A stretch of DNA of 6,802 nucleotides from Alphaproteobacteria bacterium (GTDB taxonomy: Bacteria > Pseudomonadota > Alphaproteobacteria > JABSOH01 > JABAAW01): positions 1 to 6,802 of the forward strand of contig JABAAD010000037.1 in the NCBI GenBank assembly GCA_014238935.1, written 5' to 3'. The stretch's first letter is position 1. Each line of letters starts with the position of its first letter. Below the pieces are notes generated by a model. The model searched no databases. It was not told the origin of the DNA and worked only from the letters and a program-made list of their open reading frames with translations. The position numbers and the translations under genes were made by a program. Positions 6,313 through 6,802 of this stretch are shown here, piece by piece.

Positions 6313-6670
6313 GGCTGTGTCGCTCGTCGCCCTTGAGCGGCGGAGAGAAGACGCAGACCATACGCAATCCTTCGTCGCCCGCCTCGACGGAGTGGCGGTC
6401 GTGCTTGTCGAACGCGTAGAAGACGCCGTGCGCAAGATCGTAGCGTTCGCCTGTCTGCTCGTCGGTGAGCTGCCCTGTCCCCTCCAAGATGTAGCAAGCC
6501 TCCAAGTGTTGTCGGTATTCTAATGTTACCGTTGCGCCGCGCTCTATCGTCGTGTCGGTGAAAGAGAAGCCCATGTTGTCGCGTTCCAGCAGGAAACGTC
6601 GGCTCCGCCCCTGCCCCCAAGCGACATCGCGCTCTGATCCCTGTATCTTTTCGAGCGATGTGACGATCAT
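6284..6670 (-). CDS. ectC: L-ectoine synthase (cupin), apparently without ectAB beside it
   Basis: Cytoplasmic iron-dependent cupin that cyclises N-gamma-acetyl-L-2,4-diaminobutyrate with loss of water to the compatible solute ectoine. It has 128 residues, the normal family length. The N-terminal MIVTSLEKIQGSERDV and the blocks MGFSFTDTT, LEYRQHLEACYILEGTGQL and DKHDRHS are those of EctC. The metal ligands reported for EctC (Glu57, Tyr85, His93) fall at exactly these residues here. Residues lining the substrate pocket are also present: Arg25, Thr40, Tyr52, His55 and a C-terminal glutamate (Glu116, equivalent to 115). Start: ATG at 6670-6668 with AAGGAGG 5 nt upstream. Upstream on the same strand is tRNA-Arg; downstream is convergent soxG. 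Neither ectA nor ectB is adjacent, whereas the usual order is ectABC in a row. It may be a solitary ectC, which is known in some bacteria, or ectAB may lie elsewhere. The C-terminal EDAASSY departs slightly from the common EDGSY. Confidence 0.9.
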   Translation of the reverse strand: MIVTSLEKIQGSERDVAWGQGRSRRFLLERDNMGFSFTDTTIERGATVTLEYRQHLEACYILEGTGQLTDEQTGERYDLAHGVFYAFDKHDRHSVEAGDEGLRMVCVFSPPLKGDERHSLKEDAASSY

Positions 6671-6675
6671 TCCTT

Positions 6676-6682
6676 CCTCCTT
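6676..6682 (-). promoter_or_regulatory. Shine-Dalgarno for ectC
   Basis: Read on the minus strand, AAGGAGG lies 5 nt before the ectC ATG. It is a near-consensus site that fixes the start and implies good translation. It falls within the 36-nt gap between the tRNA and ectC. Confidence 0.85.
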
Positions 6683-6706
6683 TCGTGCTGCTTCTTTGTT
6701 CGAAAG

Positions 6707-6780
6707 CGCGCCCGGGAGGATTCGAACCCCCGACCTTTTGATTCGTAGTCAAACACTCTATCCAGCTGAGCTACGGGCGC
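6707..6780 (-). tRNA. tRNA-Arg (anticodon ACG)
   Basis: A full cloverleaf can be drawn by hand on the minus strand, 74 nt. Acceptor GCGCCCG pairs with CGGGCGC (7 of 7). The D stem is GCTC/GAGT with one G-U, and the D loop is AGCTGGATA. Anticodon stem TTTGA/TCAAA encloses the loop CTACGAA, giving anticodon ACG, the one normally edited to ICG to read CGU, CGC and CGA. Variable loop AGGTC; T stem GGGGG/CCTCC with one G-U and loop TTCGAAT. The discriminator base is G. The 3' CCA is not encoded: the bases after the discriminator are CTT, so it must be added by the CCA-adding enzyme. Confidence 0.95.
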
Positions 6781-6802
6781 ACGGCAGAATCATCTTGGCA
6801 TG
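6781..6802. other. Window end, nothing assignable
   Basis: These 22 bases lie upstream of the tRNA on its own strand and would hold part of its promoter. Too little is present to recognise -10 and -35 elements with any confidence. Confidence 0.3.

Overview
The window is about 61% GC by eye (not computed) and densely coding. It looks like ordinary proteobacterial chromosome from an organism living where nitrogen scavenging and osmolyte metabolism matter, plausibly marine or host-associated. This rests on an Amt of the kind I associate with Proteobacteria, a heterotetrameric sarcosine oxidase operon, an ectoine synthase and a tRNA-Arg(ACG). I cannot name a genus. I see no phage, IS element, CRISPR array or rRNA.

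Layout: (i) 2-586, the 3' part of an ammonium transporter gene (amt), followed after 18 bp by a 72-aa single-span membrane protein (605-823) and a strong intrinsic terminator (865-899). (ii) 936-6312, a same-strand operon in the order soxB-soxD-soxA-soxG: beta, delta, alpha and gamma subunits of a heterotetrameric sarcosine oxidase-like enzyme. Gaps are 10 bp (soxB/soxD), a 4-bp ATGA overlap (soxD/soxA) and 7 bp (soxA/soxG). (iii) 6284-6670, on the minus strand, a complete ectoine synthase-like cupin gene (ectC) whose 3' end overlaps the 3' end of soxG by 29 bp. (iv) 6707-6780, minus strand, a tRNA-Arg(ACG) 36 nt upstream of ectC. The last 22 bases hold nothing I can assign.

How the genes fit together: the Sox complex would oxidatively demethylate sarcosine (an end product of glycine betaine breakdown) to glycine, passing the one-carbon unit to tetrahydrofolate. 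The neighbouring EctC would catalyse the last step of ectoine synthesis. No ectA, ectB, ectD, glyA, purU or folD lies in the window, so ectC has no biosynthetic partners next to it on either visible side.

The points most worth a second look are: the apparently solitary ectC with a full set of metal ligands, wedged between a tRNA and an overlapping convergent soxG; a SoxD that lacks the usual cysteine zinc site, in an operon whose SoxB and SoxG also look like a divergent lineage; four short in-frame tandem repeats (12, 12, 15 and imperfect 18 bp units) inside soxA and soxG; and the tiny membrane protein coupled to amt. No wholly novel multi-gene system is evident.
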